Positions 22,031 to 34,390 of a stretch of DNA of 64,000 bases are shown in pieces (the first letter of the stretch is position 1; each line of letters starts with the position of its first letter). This stretch comes from Stenopsyche tienmushanensis (Eukaryota > Arthropoda > Insecta > Trichoptera > Stenopsychidae). The notes below the pieces were generated by a model. That model saw only the letters and a program-made list of their open reading frames with translations, was not told where the DNA came from and did no database searches. The stretch lies in NCBI GenBank assembly GCA_008973525.1, contig WACJ01000447.1, positions 1 through 64,000 on the forward strand, read 5' to 3'. The translations under genes and the position numbers were made by a program.

Positions 22031-23858
22031 TACCTGAATAAATAATTAGAAAAAGAGTAATTTACCAATAACTAGCCATATTCCATACACTGGGAGACCA
22101 TCACGTATATGCGTAAAAATCACAAAATTGACTTGAAATTGTATCGAATGAGTGAATATCATAAATATTATCATCGACAGAACTATCATCTTAACGTTAA
22201 GGGATATTTTTCTCGTTCATCTGGTTACCGAACGAACGTCCAAGAGACAGACGGAGGTGTGAATCGTCGTAATTGACTTCAAAATCACTATCATTACGCC
22301 TTAATCCCGATAAAAGTATATTTATTGAAAATACTTTTAAATACGTCTTCCACTGCAAACATAAAAAAACTTAGACCCCGAGCAGTCAATTCACAAAAAA
22401 ATTTGAAAAATCACCTCCTCCGTCAATTTTATAAATTATACATTTAGTTTCTGAATAAGCAAAAGGTTCTTGAGTTTGACAAGAATATTAGTCTAGTCTA
22501 AATTTTTATTTGATTGCAAAATTAACAATGTAAAAGCCACGCACATGTTACCACAAATTTTGTTATCAAGTTTTTACAAAAAATAATAGTGTATAGTAGT
22601 AAGTTTTAAAGCTAGTTCTGATAACAATGCATAAAAATGTTTACAATATAATTCATTTAAGTTTTGTCAATTTTTATTAAATCTCCATTATTGTCAATAA
22701 GCTCAGCTATTTTTAAACGAAAGGGCTAGCATATTAATCGCGGAATCAAATTTTAAATGTAATAGTTTACTCCCTGATTTTTGATGTCAATTAAAATATG
22801 ATTAATATATTTAAAAAAATATTTGTAAAATATCTGATCTTATCTGTGTGCGGCAGGCTTAAGAATAAAACTGAAATAAAGAATGAACTAAAAGAGCATT
22901 TCAAATAAACTTTCACTAAATAACCGTTAAATACTATTCTCAAAACCAAAATTGATTATTTAAACATGAATGATATCAAACATAACAAGCTGGAGAAGTA
23001 TAAAATGCTTCAAGTTAAAAATATTCTAAAATTTGGTATTTAAACTCCATTGTATGACTATGTTCTAATTATTGTGATATTATAAAAATATATCTTTTGT
23101 TGAACACTTTCCAAAATCAGAATATAAAATATCGTCAAATTCGATCAATTAATTTTAAGTCTGCTTTTGAACGATATGAAGAAAGTTTCGACGATCGTAA
23201 AGGCCAATATAATGGTATAGTAAAAACCATTTTCTTAAAGAGCATTGACTTTTAAGGAAATAGGAACAAATAGAAATTTTCCCGTGATCTAATAAAGAGA
23301 ATATATGTAATCTATGTGAAATAATCGCGATACTTTTAGAAACACTTTTAAAATGCATCTTCACATTGTCGAACAAGGAATAATATGAATATTCACATGT
23401 CGAGAACAATAATATTATCTTTCGTTTATTTATCTCGGTTTGTTGATCTTGATGATTTATTTTGTTAACGTCTCCATTTCCACAGATTTTGGATGAAGAA
23501 TAAATAATTTTTCAGATCATTCTTACCCGTCTAAACTTGTTATTTATACTATCGTAGTACTCATATTAATGTTGAAAAAATAATGAATCTTATGTGCTAC
23601 TTATAATACTGATAATACATGTATATAGAAAACATAGAAATATAGAAAAACCAATTAAAAAAATGAAATTGAAATTAAATAATCTGTCAATTTCGAACAT
23701 GGAAACTATTTTCATTAGACGACTACGAGCGTTTGTATATAGTGCAGATGATAAAGTGTGAATTTTTAATCGATAACATAATTTTACAATTAAATACATC
23801 TAATGACATTTGAACGAGCCACACGATGCTTATTATTTTGAAACTGATTATTGTAGAC
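22031..23858. other. AT-rich intergenic DNA
   Basis: Nothing recognised. Frames at 23155-23409 and 23590-23799 (minus) have no motif. Confidence 0.4.
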
Positions 23859-24185
23859 CAGCGCTTCTTAAACTCATGTAGTTCGCGAACCCCCTTTTGA
23901 GAAAAAATTCTTTCGCGGATCCCCTCTTGAGCCATTTTTTTCTCGCGGACCCTCTCTTGAACAATTTTTTTTTGGTGGACCTCATCCCAACCCTTGTGAC
24001 TTAATTTTTCAAACAAACAAACATTCCTCGGTCAAAATAAATCATCTTATAATGTTTTCTGTAAAAAATTTCACGAAAATATCTTGTTCAACTACAGATA
24101 AATGTTTTTTTTATATCTTCGCGGACCCCCGGAAATGGCTTTGCGGATCCCCAGGGGACCGCGGACACCTGTTTAAGAACCGCTG
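23859..24185. mobile_element. hAT MITE, 327 bp, target duplication TTGTAGAC
   Basis: Termini are CAGCGCTTCTTAAACTC and the inverse GTTTAAGAACCGCTG. An exact 8-bp duplication TTGTAGAC flanks it (23851-23858 and 24186-24193). It shares the core CCAACCCTTGTGACTTAATT and subterminal CGCGGAnCCC repeats with the copy at 10605-10893. The 97-codon minus frame through it is not a gene. Confidence 0.88.
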
Positions 24186-24193
24186 TTGTAGAC

Positions 24194-25170
24194 AATTAAT
24201 TGAATCAAATTAGGTCACCTGAACGTGAATATTGCAATTAATCAAACTCTTTCATAGATTTTATATTTTTTCATTCTTCTGTCCCAAAAAAACTCGAAGA
24301 AAATAAAATAATGCCATTACAATAAAAATATTCCTCTTTTTCCGTATTTTCAGTATTCATCAGACTTTATTTGGCGGTTATGTTTTTTTTTCCAAAAGAA
24401 TGTTGAATATTTTAACATATTCATAGTTAAAATAGAAAGCACCGCAATTCCAAATTATTATGCTCCAAGAATATAAACATAATTTAAATTATCCGAAATA
24501 TAATCTAAACTATCCTAAATTAGTCAAACTTATTTTTTAAAATCGTTGAAATGTTTTAAATTATATTCTTAGGTTTTTGATAATTTTCAATGTCTGAGTT
24601 GTCAAATATCTTTTTTATAAGCTGTGACATATGTTTTCAGTTTTCGTATTCAGTATGAAAAGTATCCGTACAAAAGAGTGCTCTGCAACGTTTACCGATC
24701 CGCTTTTATGGAGAAAACGTGAAACATTAATTATTGCTTGCGCAAGAAATAAAAAAAACACTATTCTGCAAACACATTCTATATAAACCAATCACAGAGC
24801 CTCATGTCAAGGTTGACTAAAATAGGTATAATTTTAATAACCACCATTTTGTAAAAGTAAAAACCTAAAATATAAATTTAGATCAGTTATTTTAAAACAA
24901 AATGTAACTTCGAAGTTTCAAAGCTCTTTTAAAATTAAAATTTATTAACAATGAAACTATGTTTGATAATATACATATCTAAACTCGGTATACGCTCTAA
25001 AGTAACTTATTTATACTTCAATTATCTGACAACATTCTTCAATTTATTTCACCCTTATTATCGATCAATTGAATTATGAGAATGGTATTGGTTTATTTTC
25101 ATCAACGAAATATTTTGAAAAACAATTAAAATTTCACCTTTCAATTCGTTTCAAATTCGTTTTCATTTCA
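24194..25170. other. AT-rich intergenic DNA
   Basis: Nothing recognised. Confidence 0.4.
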
Positions 25171-25175
25171 AATTT

Positions 25176-25238
25176 CACACAGACCAAATGCAGTGATACT
25201 GCAGTGATACTGCAGTGATACTGCATTTGGTCTGTGTG
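25176..25238. repeat. 63-bp palindromic tandem repeat
   Basis: A perfect 19-bp inverted repeat, CACACAGACCAAATGCAGT and its complement, encloses 25 bp. The 11-bp unit GCAGTGATACT occurs three times in tandem and contains the palindrome ACTGCAGT across its junctions. The whole block can fold as one hairpin or as several small ones. Confidence 0.85.
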
Positions 25239-25318
25239 CTCGAGCATGCGTGTAGTTTATTGGTAATTCTAAGCGATAACTGAATTATGAACGGGTTTTC
25301 AAAATACTTTTGACATGA

Positions 25319-25738
25319 ATGTTTAATCTATTTGCCATTATATTTAATGCTATGAATGATCATAGCATAATGCTATTTTGGGTCGTTTTGCAAGATATAG
25401 GACGAAGAAGAGGGAAGGGAACGAAAGGGAGCGAGTCGAAGGCGATTCGGTGGGCGCCGACGTCAACGCCATCGCCGTCACCGTCACCGTCACCGTCACC
25501 GTCGCCAGCACCGACACCAGTGCTCACTTCCACGAGCGGCGAGGTGCTAATTGCTAACGGAAACAGTCAACAATGGAACATGGGACTGGACTTAAAAATA
25601 TTTCAGTTAACTTTACCTACCGACGTGTGGCGAGCTCATATTTGTAATTCACGAATGCTGCTCGACCGACATATCTACTATTTTAATACATCAGGTGTTT
25701 TCATAACGAATGTCCGAAATTATGTCTTCACTATTTAA
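25319..25738 (+). other. Open frame with Ser-Pro repeat, gene status doubtful
   Basis: A 139-codon frame contains a (CCGTCA)n hexamer repeat at about 25465-25510, giving alternating Ser-Pro residues. Upstream residues are hydrophobic, middle residues basic, and the piece NGNSQQWNMGLDLKIFQ follows. I recognise no family. The CAAG just before ATATAGGACG at about 25397 could be a splice acceptor, so a real exon is possible, but no partner exon was found. Confidence 0.25.
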
Positions 25739-26594
25739 ATGCATTTATTCTATAAAATATTTATTCAATAATGTCTTAGCCTGATCGTTCGCTGTTACAA
25801 TAAAAATAACCTTTTTACAAGTTCTCAAAGATCATAAAATTTCAACAGACGTCTCAGAAATGTTAGCCGATGCTTATCGGTCGTAGATTAACAAATACGA
25901 AATTTTTATTCATGTTTTCAGTAGTAAGATTCAACTGTAACAGTTCCACTACGCACGTCATATAGTATTCATTTTTCATTGTAAGCTAATGCCCGTCAAA
26001 GAAAGAAGTCGCTTCCTGCAGATTTCGAGAATATGTTGGCTTTTGAATGGAAACCAACTATCGAATTTCATTTTTTTTTCTTTTTACTATCCGATCGAAA
26101 TGGCCACTCATGCTCACTGTGTCCGATCTCTTTTTGTGAGGTATCGTAGAGTCATCGACGGCTTCGATCCGTAGCCCCTTTTCATCGATGATGCTAGTCG
26201 ATTTTCCTACAAGCTATCTGACTTATTTTTCGAACTGCTACCGTTAGATTTTAATTGAAAAAAATCCTTTACCGCCGATGAAAATTATTTTTATGGGAGA
26301 AACTATCGATACTTTTCGAGTTATAGAATTTTAAAAAATAAATCCCATTCATATTTACAAGAACAAAAACGAACAGTTTCCGCGAGCTAGCACGTCTTTC
26401 TCGACGATTACACTTTTAAAACTTACTGAAAATCAAAAATTTCATATAAAACCACTTTGGCAAAAACTATTATCTAAACTCGAAGGTTGGAAATTGGAAG
26501 AAATTGGAGCGTCTATTTTCAACTAGTATACAAAATTCAAAGATGTCAACCTGACATGTCGATCCTAGCTGAATTGTAAGGTTCTTCGCATCCG
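25739..26594. other. Intergenic DNA, nothing recognised
   Basis: No gene or repeat border supported. Confidence 0.35.
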
Positions 26595-26710
26595 ACTGTC
26601 ATTTTTCTTCTTCGATACGTTTGCGTGAATTTTTATCCAATTTATATCCAAAGATGTCTTTAAACTTGGAAAATTTTCACGCAAACGTATCGAAGAAGAA
26701 AAATGACAGT
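26595..26710. ncRNA. Perfect 35-bp inverted repeat; candidate hairpin
   Basis: The left arm 26595-26629 begins ACTGTCATTTTTCTTCTTCG and is matched without a mismatch by the right arm 26676-26710. The loop is 46 nt. Perfect pairing over 35 bp argues for recent origin or for a selected foldback. Candidates are a short non-autonomous transposon with long TIRs and no interior, an hpRNA-type siRNA locus, or a miRNA-like precursor. No target duplication was found at its edges. A (TA)n tract follows immediately at 26711-26731. Confidence 0.35.
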
Positions 26711-26731
26711 TATATATATATATATATATAT
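26711..26731. repeat. (TA)n microsatellite
   Basis: About ten TA repeats immediately adjoin the right arm of the hairpin at 26595-26710. Confidence 0.9.
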
Positions 26732-28390
26732 CGTTTAATTTGAAGTTTCATTTTCAACATCCGATTTATTTTAAATTTTAAGTTTAACTTGATCTGACTT
26801 AATTTAACTTGAATTAAAAACATTATATGTGCACCGGGGACATTAATAATGTAAAAACATTGATTATATGATAAAATAAATGGTTTCGAAGGCCCTCGAT
26901 CACTGCGCATTCGATGCTTCGGCACGATTAAAAGTGCAACATCTGTGAATGGTTTCGTTGGATACTTTCCTTAAAATAAAACGATACCTCTAAATAAGCG
27001 CGACATACTGTAAAGCGTCGTTAGATTTTTATTCCAGTGTCCTTGCTAATTGCTATAATTAAGGTCTTCTAATATTTTATGATCATCCTGCTAATACAAT
27101 TGTGTACTCTTTGTGACGTCACTCTGCATAGAAAAAAATATCGTAATATGACAAAGTCTACTTTGTAATTTAAAATAAAATGGCGAGGGACAATATCGGT
27201 CGGTTCGACCGTAACGCTTCACCTCTGTCCGAGCAGTTTATGTCTTGTTTGCCTTCACATTATTTGCATAGGTTGATTTTTTACTCGAATTCCTTCAATT
27301 CTGACTTCACGATCCGAGAGCGTCGTATTTATTTCGATGTACATCGAAACGAAGAGCAAATATAAATGATTACACACCGTTCGTCTTTCAGTAAGGCCAC
27401 ATTGTAAAATTGTACAAAATGTGCCGTGCGACTGTGAAAGCGATACTTTCACAGGACACAGTCGAAAACTGCATGTCCGTTCGAATCGAAGATGACCCCG
27501 ATGCTTATTAAATTCCACTAAAATAATATTAAATGTATTTGCTCAAAGTTAACAGTAGAAGAGTCGAATCGAAGCAAACGCTATATGTATTCGTTCGCCG
27601 GTCGTGTGACATCTCAGATGTCAGTCTTCTTGCGCCCTAGATTCGTTCACCTTGGCATCTTCGCCGTTGCTATTCGATCTTAGTAAATTCAAGCAATTCG
27701 AGTTAATTCACCCGAAGCTTTTGGATTCGAAATGAGAAAACAGAAGCAAATACTGTCGAAACGATCTCGTCCCGGATGACAAAATATTTACAATACACCA
27801 TTTGCCAACAAACAAAACTGCCGCGTTCGATTAAAGGGTAGGTCCCGCGAATGGTCATGAGAAAGATATGATCTGCTTAGATAATGATTCGGACTTCGTT
27901 AACCCCTGAAGGTTGCTATTTGTTCGCATTTTCAGATTGTGTTAAACGAATCGCAAATATACCATCAAAGATGTTGAAATTCACCATTTAAAATATTTTG
28001 AAAGGCAGTGTATTCATTAAAAAATACCACTATATGAAGATTATTTATCAAGAATAGAAAAGGGTTCTGAAGATACATGCTCGATTGGGTGTAAAAAGTT
28101 TGTCACCAAAACCAATTTCATTAAAATCATATATTAATATCAAATAAATATGTATACAAATAAATGAAATTAAAATTTCAATAATACAAATTAAAAATAC
28201 AATGACGTTTTAAATTTATAATATTTACACTGGTGGTATCCTTGCATTCCTGTCTTGTTGTATCTTAAATTTAAAAAAAGAAAACTATATGTTTAAAATT
28301 AATTATTATAAATTTTCATTTGATTAAAGTTCAAATTGAAAATGTATCCATCATATCGACATAGCGTTGACGTAAAATTCCCATGCACGA
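26732..28390. other. Intergenic DNA, nothing recognised
   Basis: No motif-bearing frame. Frames at 27180-27365 plus and 27255-27518 minus overlap one another and show no family signature. Confidence 0.4.
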
Positions 28391-28395
28391 ACACA

Positions 28396-28700
28396 GACCG
28401 AATTTCACAAGGCATATTTACTATAATATCATCAGCATAGTACAGCCACAAATAGTCCACTGCACAACTATGGGCCTCTTCAATGTCCATTCACAGGAAG
28501 GGGTTACATCAATATCATCTGTATCGTTCCTTCACCTCCTCATTCGCTCGATGTTGAAGGTAGCGTAACCTCCGAGTTTCATAGAGAACTCTCGCCCGGT
28601 GGGTCTCCTGAATGAACGCATCGACGCGCGCTTTCGCGATCGTCTCGATGTGGGAGGTGAAGACTGAGCAGTTTTCCTCGGGAGACAGTGAAAAACTACT
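28396..28700 (+). repeat. Dispersed repeat, probable LINE 3' region (copy 1)
   Basis: It carries CAACTATGGGCCTCTTCAAT, CCATTCACAGGAAGGGGTTA and, further on, GACAGTGAAAAACTACTCTAGACGACC. The same blocks in the same relative order occur inverted at 35725-35862 and in part at 39245-39330. The antisense frame of copy 2 reads GQWKTALDDLIDSTGKG, which looks like the end of a LINE ORF2. I did not assign a clade. Confidence 0.45.
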
Positions 28701-28719
28701 CTAGACGACCTTTTTGATT

Positions 28720-31700
28720 TTACTAGAAACGGCTTTCCGGAGTATGTTTTTCTATAAACACATTTAAATTTTAATTACATAAATATATTGAAGATTGTTC
28801 AAAATAGCGATGCTAAATAAAAAAAAACTTAATATTTTATCTATATGTAATTGAGTTAGTTTTAACATTTATTATAATTGTTTGCATTTGCAAAAAAAAT
28901 CACATTACCGATTTAATATTTCCGATCAATTGTCCCGAAGCGCGTGTAACTTGATTCCGAAAATTGTAAATACCGAGTCCATTAATTAAGTTGGGCTGAT
29001 GAGTAGTTGATCTATCTTCAATTAACGAAAAATCAATTGAAAATTATTGCAACTCACTCATAGATTTTTTCTTACTCAAAAGTACTGTTCAAATAGCATT
29101 ATCTTGAGTTAAGTATATGTGGATATACTTAACAAACCACCGCATAAAGACTCCCTATCCTCACATCCGATAACTATTATATAATAATATGTCACGATAA
29201 GAATATGTTTAATTTTGTAATCAACATGGAATAAAAGATTCTCATTGAAATTGGAGCGGCATATCGTCACTCATATAAATTGTCATTAATTAATTATCCT
29301 AAATTACGAGCAAAATATGTTTTAACCCTTTCTATTGGGATTAATAACTAACTGCTTTGCTATATAAAAAATCGAGTTTGATTGATTTTGTTTTTTTTTT
29401 TCTTGAAACTATGAAATACATTTGATTGATAGCTCCCAAACTGAACATTCGCAAGGTCTATCGTTCTCAAAGTAAACGAATAGGAAAATATTGGAGCATC
29501 GAATCCGCGTTCTCGATGATCGGTTAAAAGATGAGGCTTCGCGGTGGTCGAGTATTTTGAGCGTATAACTTCGTCGTCCGTATACATCATATCTTATTTG
29601 TCCGAGAAGCTCTTGCTTGCCGATTAAATTAGTAACTTTTTTCTATATACATATAAATCATCATCGTTTTTCCCGTTAGTTGTTTGAACAGTTTTCCGTA
29701 TTGCGGCAAAACTACTTAATTCGACACTTACTTTTTTGTGCGACTGTAATGTATTCTTTCTAGAAAAATCTTTGAAAACACGCTCGATACATACTTACAG
29801 AAAATATAACATATTTACGTTTAATATTTCAACAAATGGACTTTTCACGTTTTCCAAAAGCTTTTCAAGTTAAAAAAATTCAAAATAAAAAATAAAAACC
29901 GTCCAAAACATCCGGTTATCCGTCGATTACCAATTGGATGACCCCGACTTGCTAAAAAAGATAACACGAGAACATTCTTTATTTACGAAGATTATTTTAT
30001 ATTATGAATTATTATTTGAATATGAAATGAAGTACTCTCTGAAACGCATTCGAATTCAATGTACTCGTTTATGTCTCCGAGTGTCGTGCGATCTATGTCG
30101 ATTGTAGTGTTGAAATAATTTAGACAAATCCAAAATGAAGCATTCAGTATTTTACGGCGAAATAACAATACAATGAATTATCTTCGTTAACGCAGGACGA
30201 GCGAGTATCGAAAAACTCATGTGCGCAACATTTCTTCATTGTAGTTGAGCGTTAATCGATGCAGCGTTATGACTTACAATAAAGATAAGTTACAACACTT
30301 TTTACGAAAGGCTAAGTATGAAAAATAAATGTTCCCTTTCAATGAAGATTTTATGATTCAATAAAAAATCTTGCCCGGCATAAAATTATCATCTCGAACA
30401 ATTGATTTGTTGTGTGCAACTCGGCAAAATTGTTTATTTTATGATCAAATTTATGCATTCGTCTTTTGGTTGGATTGAAACGATTATGCAATAAAAACAT
30501 CTTGCTTTGAATAATTTGCACAATTTTGAAAAATAGGGGAACTAATTCCTCATTTTATCAAAGGCACAGAAGGCGCGCATCTCGAGCCTCAAAGAGGTTT
30601 CGATTCACCGCGCAATTGAAGAGATTCAAGAAATGTATTATATACTCATCCTTTGAAATACATGTTTTCACGGAGGCCGAATCTTAGAATTTGTCTCAGG
30701 TTGAAAAACCAAATGGATCCAGGGCTATATTGCACCGAGGACTTTTCGAGTGCTCGATCTGCCATTGCTCGGATGTTTTAGATATTTAAATAGATTATCT
30801 ATGAATAAATTTCGCAACTATAATTATTATTGAAAATTATTTTAATGTTTATTGCCAGTCACTCACATACCCGACTTTGTTACTTATCGTCTCAATGTGT
30901 ACAATATTTTTCTTAAAATCAAGTTAAATCTTATTCGAAACAATCGATCGCAAAAACTCATTTGCTGGTTTCCTAATTTTTTTGATATGTATAAAAAACG
31001 AGGGTCTGAGAACTAGTCCGTTTTTTGATACAAACTCTGGATCGTTAAATTCGATAACATCTATCGAACACGTTCAACAGTTTCAGTTACAGTTCAATTT
31101 ATAAGCGTCTTAACGCGTAAAATCAATGGCGTTAATATTTTTACATTAAAACCGTCCGAAAACTCAACTACAGACATTTATTTTCCAAGCGTAATAACTC
31201 GCAATAAATAAAATGTTGTAATTACGAGACGGTATAAACAAACTCCACCGCCCGATGCTCAGTGATTTCCTTAATTAATTCAGGCCCATATAAAGTTTAT
31301 TAGGGGCCCTCATATATCTACCGGGGTGTGTAGACAGAGGTATCATTAGTGTGAAAACTTCGGTCTGGTCATTCACAAACAGTAGCATTTAAAACCTGTG
31401 AATTACTTTATATATAGTTTATAAATACATAGTATATGGATACTGTTTGATACACATCAAACTATGAATTATATACATCTTTATTGAAATACCAATTCTC
31501 CGACGAGAGAGTAAACAAACACGATAGGCGATAGGAGAACCGTGAAATCGCGCAGGCTCTGTCAGACTTGTCAGAGTCTTGCCAATTTAAAACGACGTGA
31601 CATTTTCAATTTTTAAAATATCTTAATTACTCAATTGTATAAATATACTTGCACTTTGTATGCTTGTATCGATGGCCCGATATGGCCGCTTTAACCCGAG

Positions 31701-32145
31701 CAATTGCAATGAGACTGCTAATAAATGTCATTCTTAAAATGTTCGTGTTTATTTGTTTTTAGCGGACGCCATAGCCCATAAAACGTTACACATTTAAATA
31801 CCTTTGGGATGCTTAGTAAATAGAACGGACCACTGTTTTTTGCGATCGATGCGACTCAAATCATGAATTGATTAGGTCTTCGCTTTCTCATGATTACTCA
31901 CTGTTCTAAATTATTGACAATTTTCGAAGTGAAACTTGTACAAGCGTATTAGGGCAGATTGGATCGAACGTCACGAAAAAGTGAAACTTGAAGAGGAGAA
32001 ATCGTTTATAGGTTGTCCGTCGCATACATCATAAAGAAGCTACGCATGCGCCGTGCCGCCTCTATTGTCTGCGCGTAGCATAAAGCGACCGCTACATCAC
32101 TGGTAAGTCTTATCTTAGTTTATTAAAGCCCATCCTATGTATTAA
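28720..32145. other. Gene-poor AT-rich DNA
   Basis: No gene recognised over 3.4 kb. A 76-codon minus frame at 29360-29590 has no motif. The stretch near 32036-32095 holds short inverted words (GCTACGCATGCGC and GCGCGTAGC) that I could not assign. Confidence 0.35.
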
Positions 32146-32149
32146 GAGA

Positions 32150-32530
32150 AAATGTTCATCGGGAACAAATTGCTCTTATACAAATCCCTCATACGTCCCA
32201 TCGTGACCTACGCCTCTCCAGTCTGAGGATACCGGTAGAGCGACCATCGCAAATTAAAAACAGTACAGAGCATCGCTATAAGACGAGCGTTTGGAGCTTC
32301 CTGGTATCTCCGAAACTCCCAAATTCAGTACGAAGCAAATGTCCCTCCCATCAAAGATCACATTGAGTACCTTTTATACCAATTTCTTTGATTCCTTAAA
32401 AAAAGTACCTAATCTCATCATAAACTCCTTATCTTCCTATTCGAGCAGCTTGAATCGCCGCCCGAAGGCGACACTTGGTCATAAGGAAAATTCGCAGATT
32501 CCGATACCCAAAAAAGGGTATCGGATAAAC
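32150..32530 (+). mobile_element. Jockey-clade non-LTR retrotransposon, 3' end of ORF2
   Basis: The plus frame reads GNKLLLYKSLIRPIVTYASPV, stop, GYR, then FGASWYLRNSQIQYEAN. It matches the LLLYK.LIRP..TYASPVWG...APWYVRN..I blocks C-terminal to the reverse transcriptase of Jockey elements. Stops and frameshifts break it, so it is a dead 5'-truncated copy. A pogo-like element begins at 32542, directly after it. Confidence 0.75.
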
Positions 32531-32541
32531 TAAGCTATGTA

Positions 32542-33773
32542 CAGTAGAACCTCGATTATCTGGAATAATTGGGGATGAAAGTAGTCCGGATACCGAAAAA
32601 TCCGGATAATCGAAAAAAATCATAACTGACAGGGAAAGGATGAATAATTTTTATTCGTCTAGATTTACATACACATACATATATAATAAATTATTTTTTA
32701 TTAAAAAAATCAAATATCTATTAAAACTCGCTCTTCTTTTAGAAGCTGCCAAATCGCGAATTTTCTTGGGATATATAAGATTTCCTGATTTACATGCTTC
32801 TTGCTTCTCATGCCATTTCATGGCGACATTTAAACATTGAAGAGCTTCAGAATGTGTAGCACCAATATCTCCTCCCTCGCAAATCTCTTCTTCGTCTTCT
32901 GGATCTTGTTTTTCTGAGGCAGATATTTCTTCAATTATTTCCTCATCATTAAAAATTTGAAATTCAGAATTCTTTGCATTGTAATTTAATCACTCGATTG
33001 AAGACTAGTGATCTATTTTTTATTGTACAAAAAATGCATGATATTTTACACCCGATGTTCGTCAAATAGGTCAAACAAAAGGCGATGGGTTTTCCCTCTT
33101 TATGTGACGATCTCCGAATAGTCGACGATAACAGATAAGGTAAGCCTATTATCCAAAACTTTTGCGACTAATCACCGGGACTCCCAGCACTTAAGCGACA
33201 ACAGCACAAAGCACACGATTTCGTAATTATTAAAATAATTCTTTAAAAATAATCCTAAATCCTTAACAAATACTAAAATAATCACTCCGCTAGAAACTTT
33301 TATCAAGAAAAAAGAAAGTAAAAACAAAAAATCCACGGGTTTCGAGGAAATTGATAATACAATAAATAAAAACTTCCCACGAAAGCTTTCAATGATTGCA
33401 TGCAAATTGGTTATTATTCCTTTATAGAAATTTGCAAAGGTAATTCCGATTCCAAAATCAGTCAAAAAAATGATCCATCCCGAAAACTATAAACCGATCA
33501 GTTTTTTGTCCGCACTTAATAAACTCTGTAGCTTAAAACTAAGGATTCAATATGAATTGCTAGATTTAAGTATGTATTAATATACTAGTGTAAAATTATT
33601 TTTATAAAGGATTATTATTATTACTATACATCCGATGGTATTGGAACAAATGCGCCATACATTTTTTTGTAATCCATCATATTCGTGAGCAAAAGTGAAC
33701 ACAATTCTCCACGTGCAAATCAATAAATTGTATTTCTTATTTTTGAACAATCCGGATAATGGAGGTTCTAATG
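32542..33773 (-). mobile_element. Pogo-like element A with transposase C-terminal remnant
   Basis: The left terminus CAGTAGAACCTCGATTATCTGG (preceded by TA) is mirrored at the right by CCGGATAATGGAGGTTCTAATG. Minus-strand sequence at about 32720-32990 encodes an acidic stretch and then EALQCLNVAMKWHEKQEACK and YPKKIRDLAASKRR, like the C-terminal tail of Tigger/jerky transposases. The CENP-B HTH and DDE domains are missing. At 33043-33535 it carries a Jockey-derived segment that is also present in the unrelated element at 52642-54326. Confidence 0.65.
33043..33535 (+). repeat. Jockey ORF2-derived module, copy in element A
   Basis: The segment is collinear with 53630-54095 (CCGATGTTCGTCAAAT at the start, CCCGAAAACTATA.ACCGATCA at the end). 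The plus frames contain KNKKSTGFEEIDNTINKNF, KFAKVIPIPKS and PENYKPISFLSALNKL, the start of a Jockey reverse transcriptase. Frameshifts show it is dead. Its presence within two different pogo families is discussed under findings. Confidence 0.7.
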
Positions 33774-33919
33774 TTTATGAATTCCATAATCTTAAAAATA
33801 AAATAAAAAACCCTAGGACCCAAACATTAAAATCCAAATATCAAATCGACATCTCGAAGGCTATTTTTGTTAAAATTTGATGTTCGGTTTTATTTTTTAA
33901 AACTTTAAAATATATTAAT

Positions 33920-34390
33920 TACAATGAAATTTACTGTTCGCTAAAAATCGTATCAACAGTAAAACAACACATCCCTTGACAAGTTCATAGGAAGGTTTTG
34001 GTCTTCGTGTTTTGGGATGAACATGATATTTTATTCGTCGATTACCTAGGGAATGGATCTGATGGTTATCAATAGCGAATATTATACGGGTTATTGGTGC
34101 GTTTGATGAAAACAATTGTGAAAAAACGAAAAGACAAAGGGAACATTGCATTTTGAATTGCTTCCCCGTCTACCGTATTCTCCAAAACTGGCTCCCGGCG
34201 GATACTGTTTGCCAGCAGACCTAAACAGAATGCTTCAGGAAAAGAGAATTGGCTCCGACGAAGAAACGATTGCCGAAACCGAAGGCTATTTTAAGGGGAA
34301 AGATAAATCATTCTACAAAAAAGGCATTGAAATGTCAAAGAACCGTTGGAATTAATGTATCACTATGTTGATGAATAAAGTCGATTTTTT
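33920..34390 (+). pseudogene. Mariner transposase pseudogene (internal deletion, catalytic Asp lost)
   Basis: The plus frames encode KVLVFVFWDEHDILFVDYLG and then, after a stop and a frameshift, FELLPRLPYSPKLAPGGY and KSFYKKGIEMSKNRW. These match the mariner blocks VFWDahGIIfiDYL, ELLpHPPYSPDLAPSDY and DKSYY.GI..L..RW. The HQDNAPCH block with the second catalytic Asp is deleted between them, and the third catalytic Asp (APSD) is replaced by Gly. The copy is therefore dead. Its 5' half and termini were not found. Confidence 0.85.

Noticed and set aside
25201..25236. Short tandem repeats resembling a CRISPR array
   Set aside because: Units are 11 bp with no spacers, in a eukaryotic genome. It is a palindromic tandem repeat.
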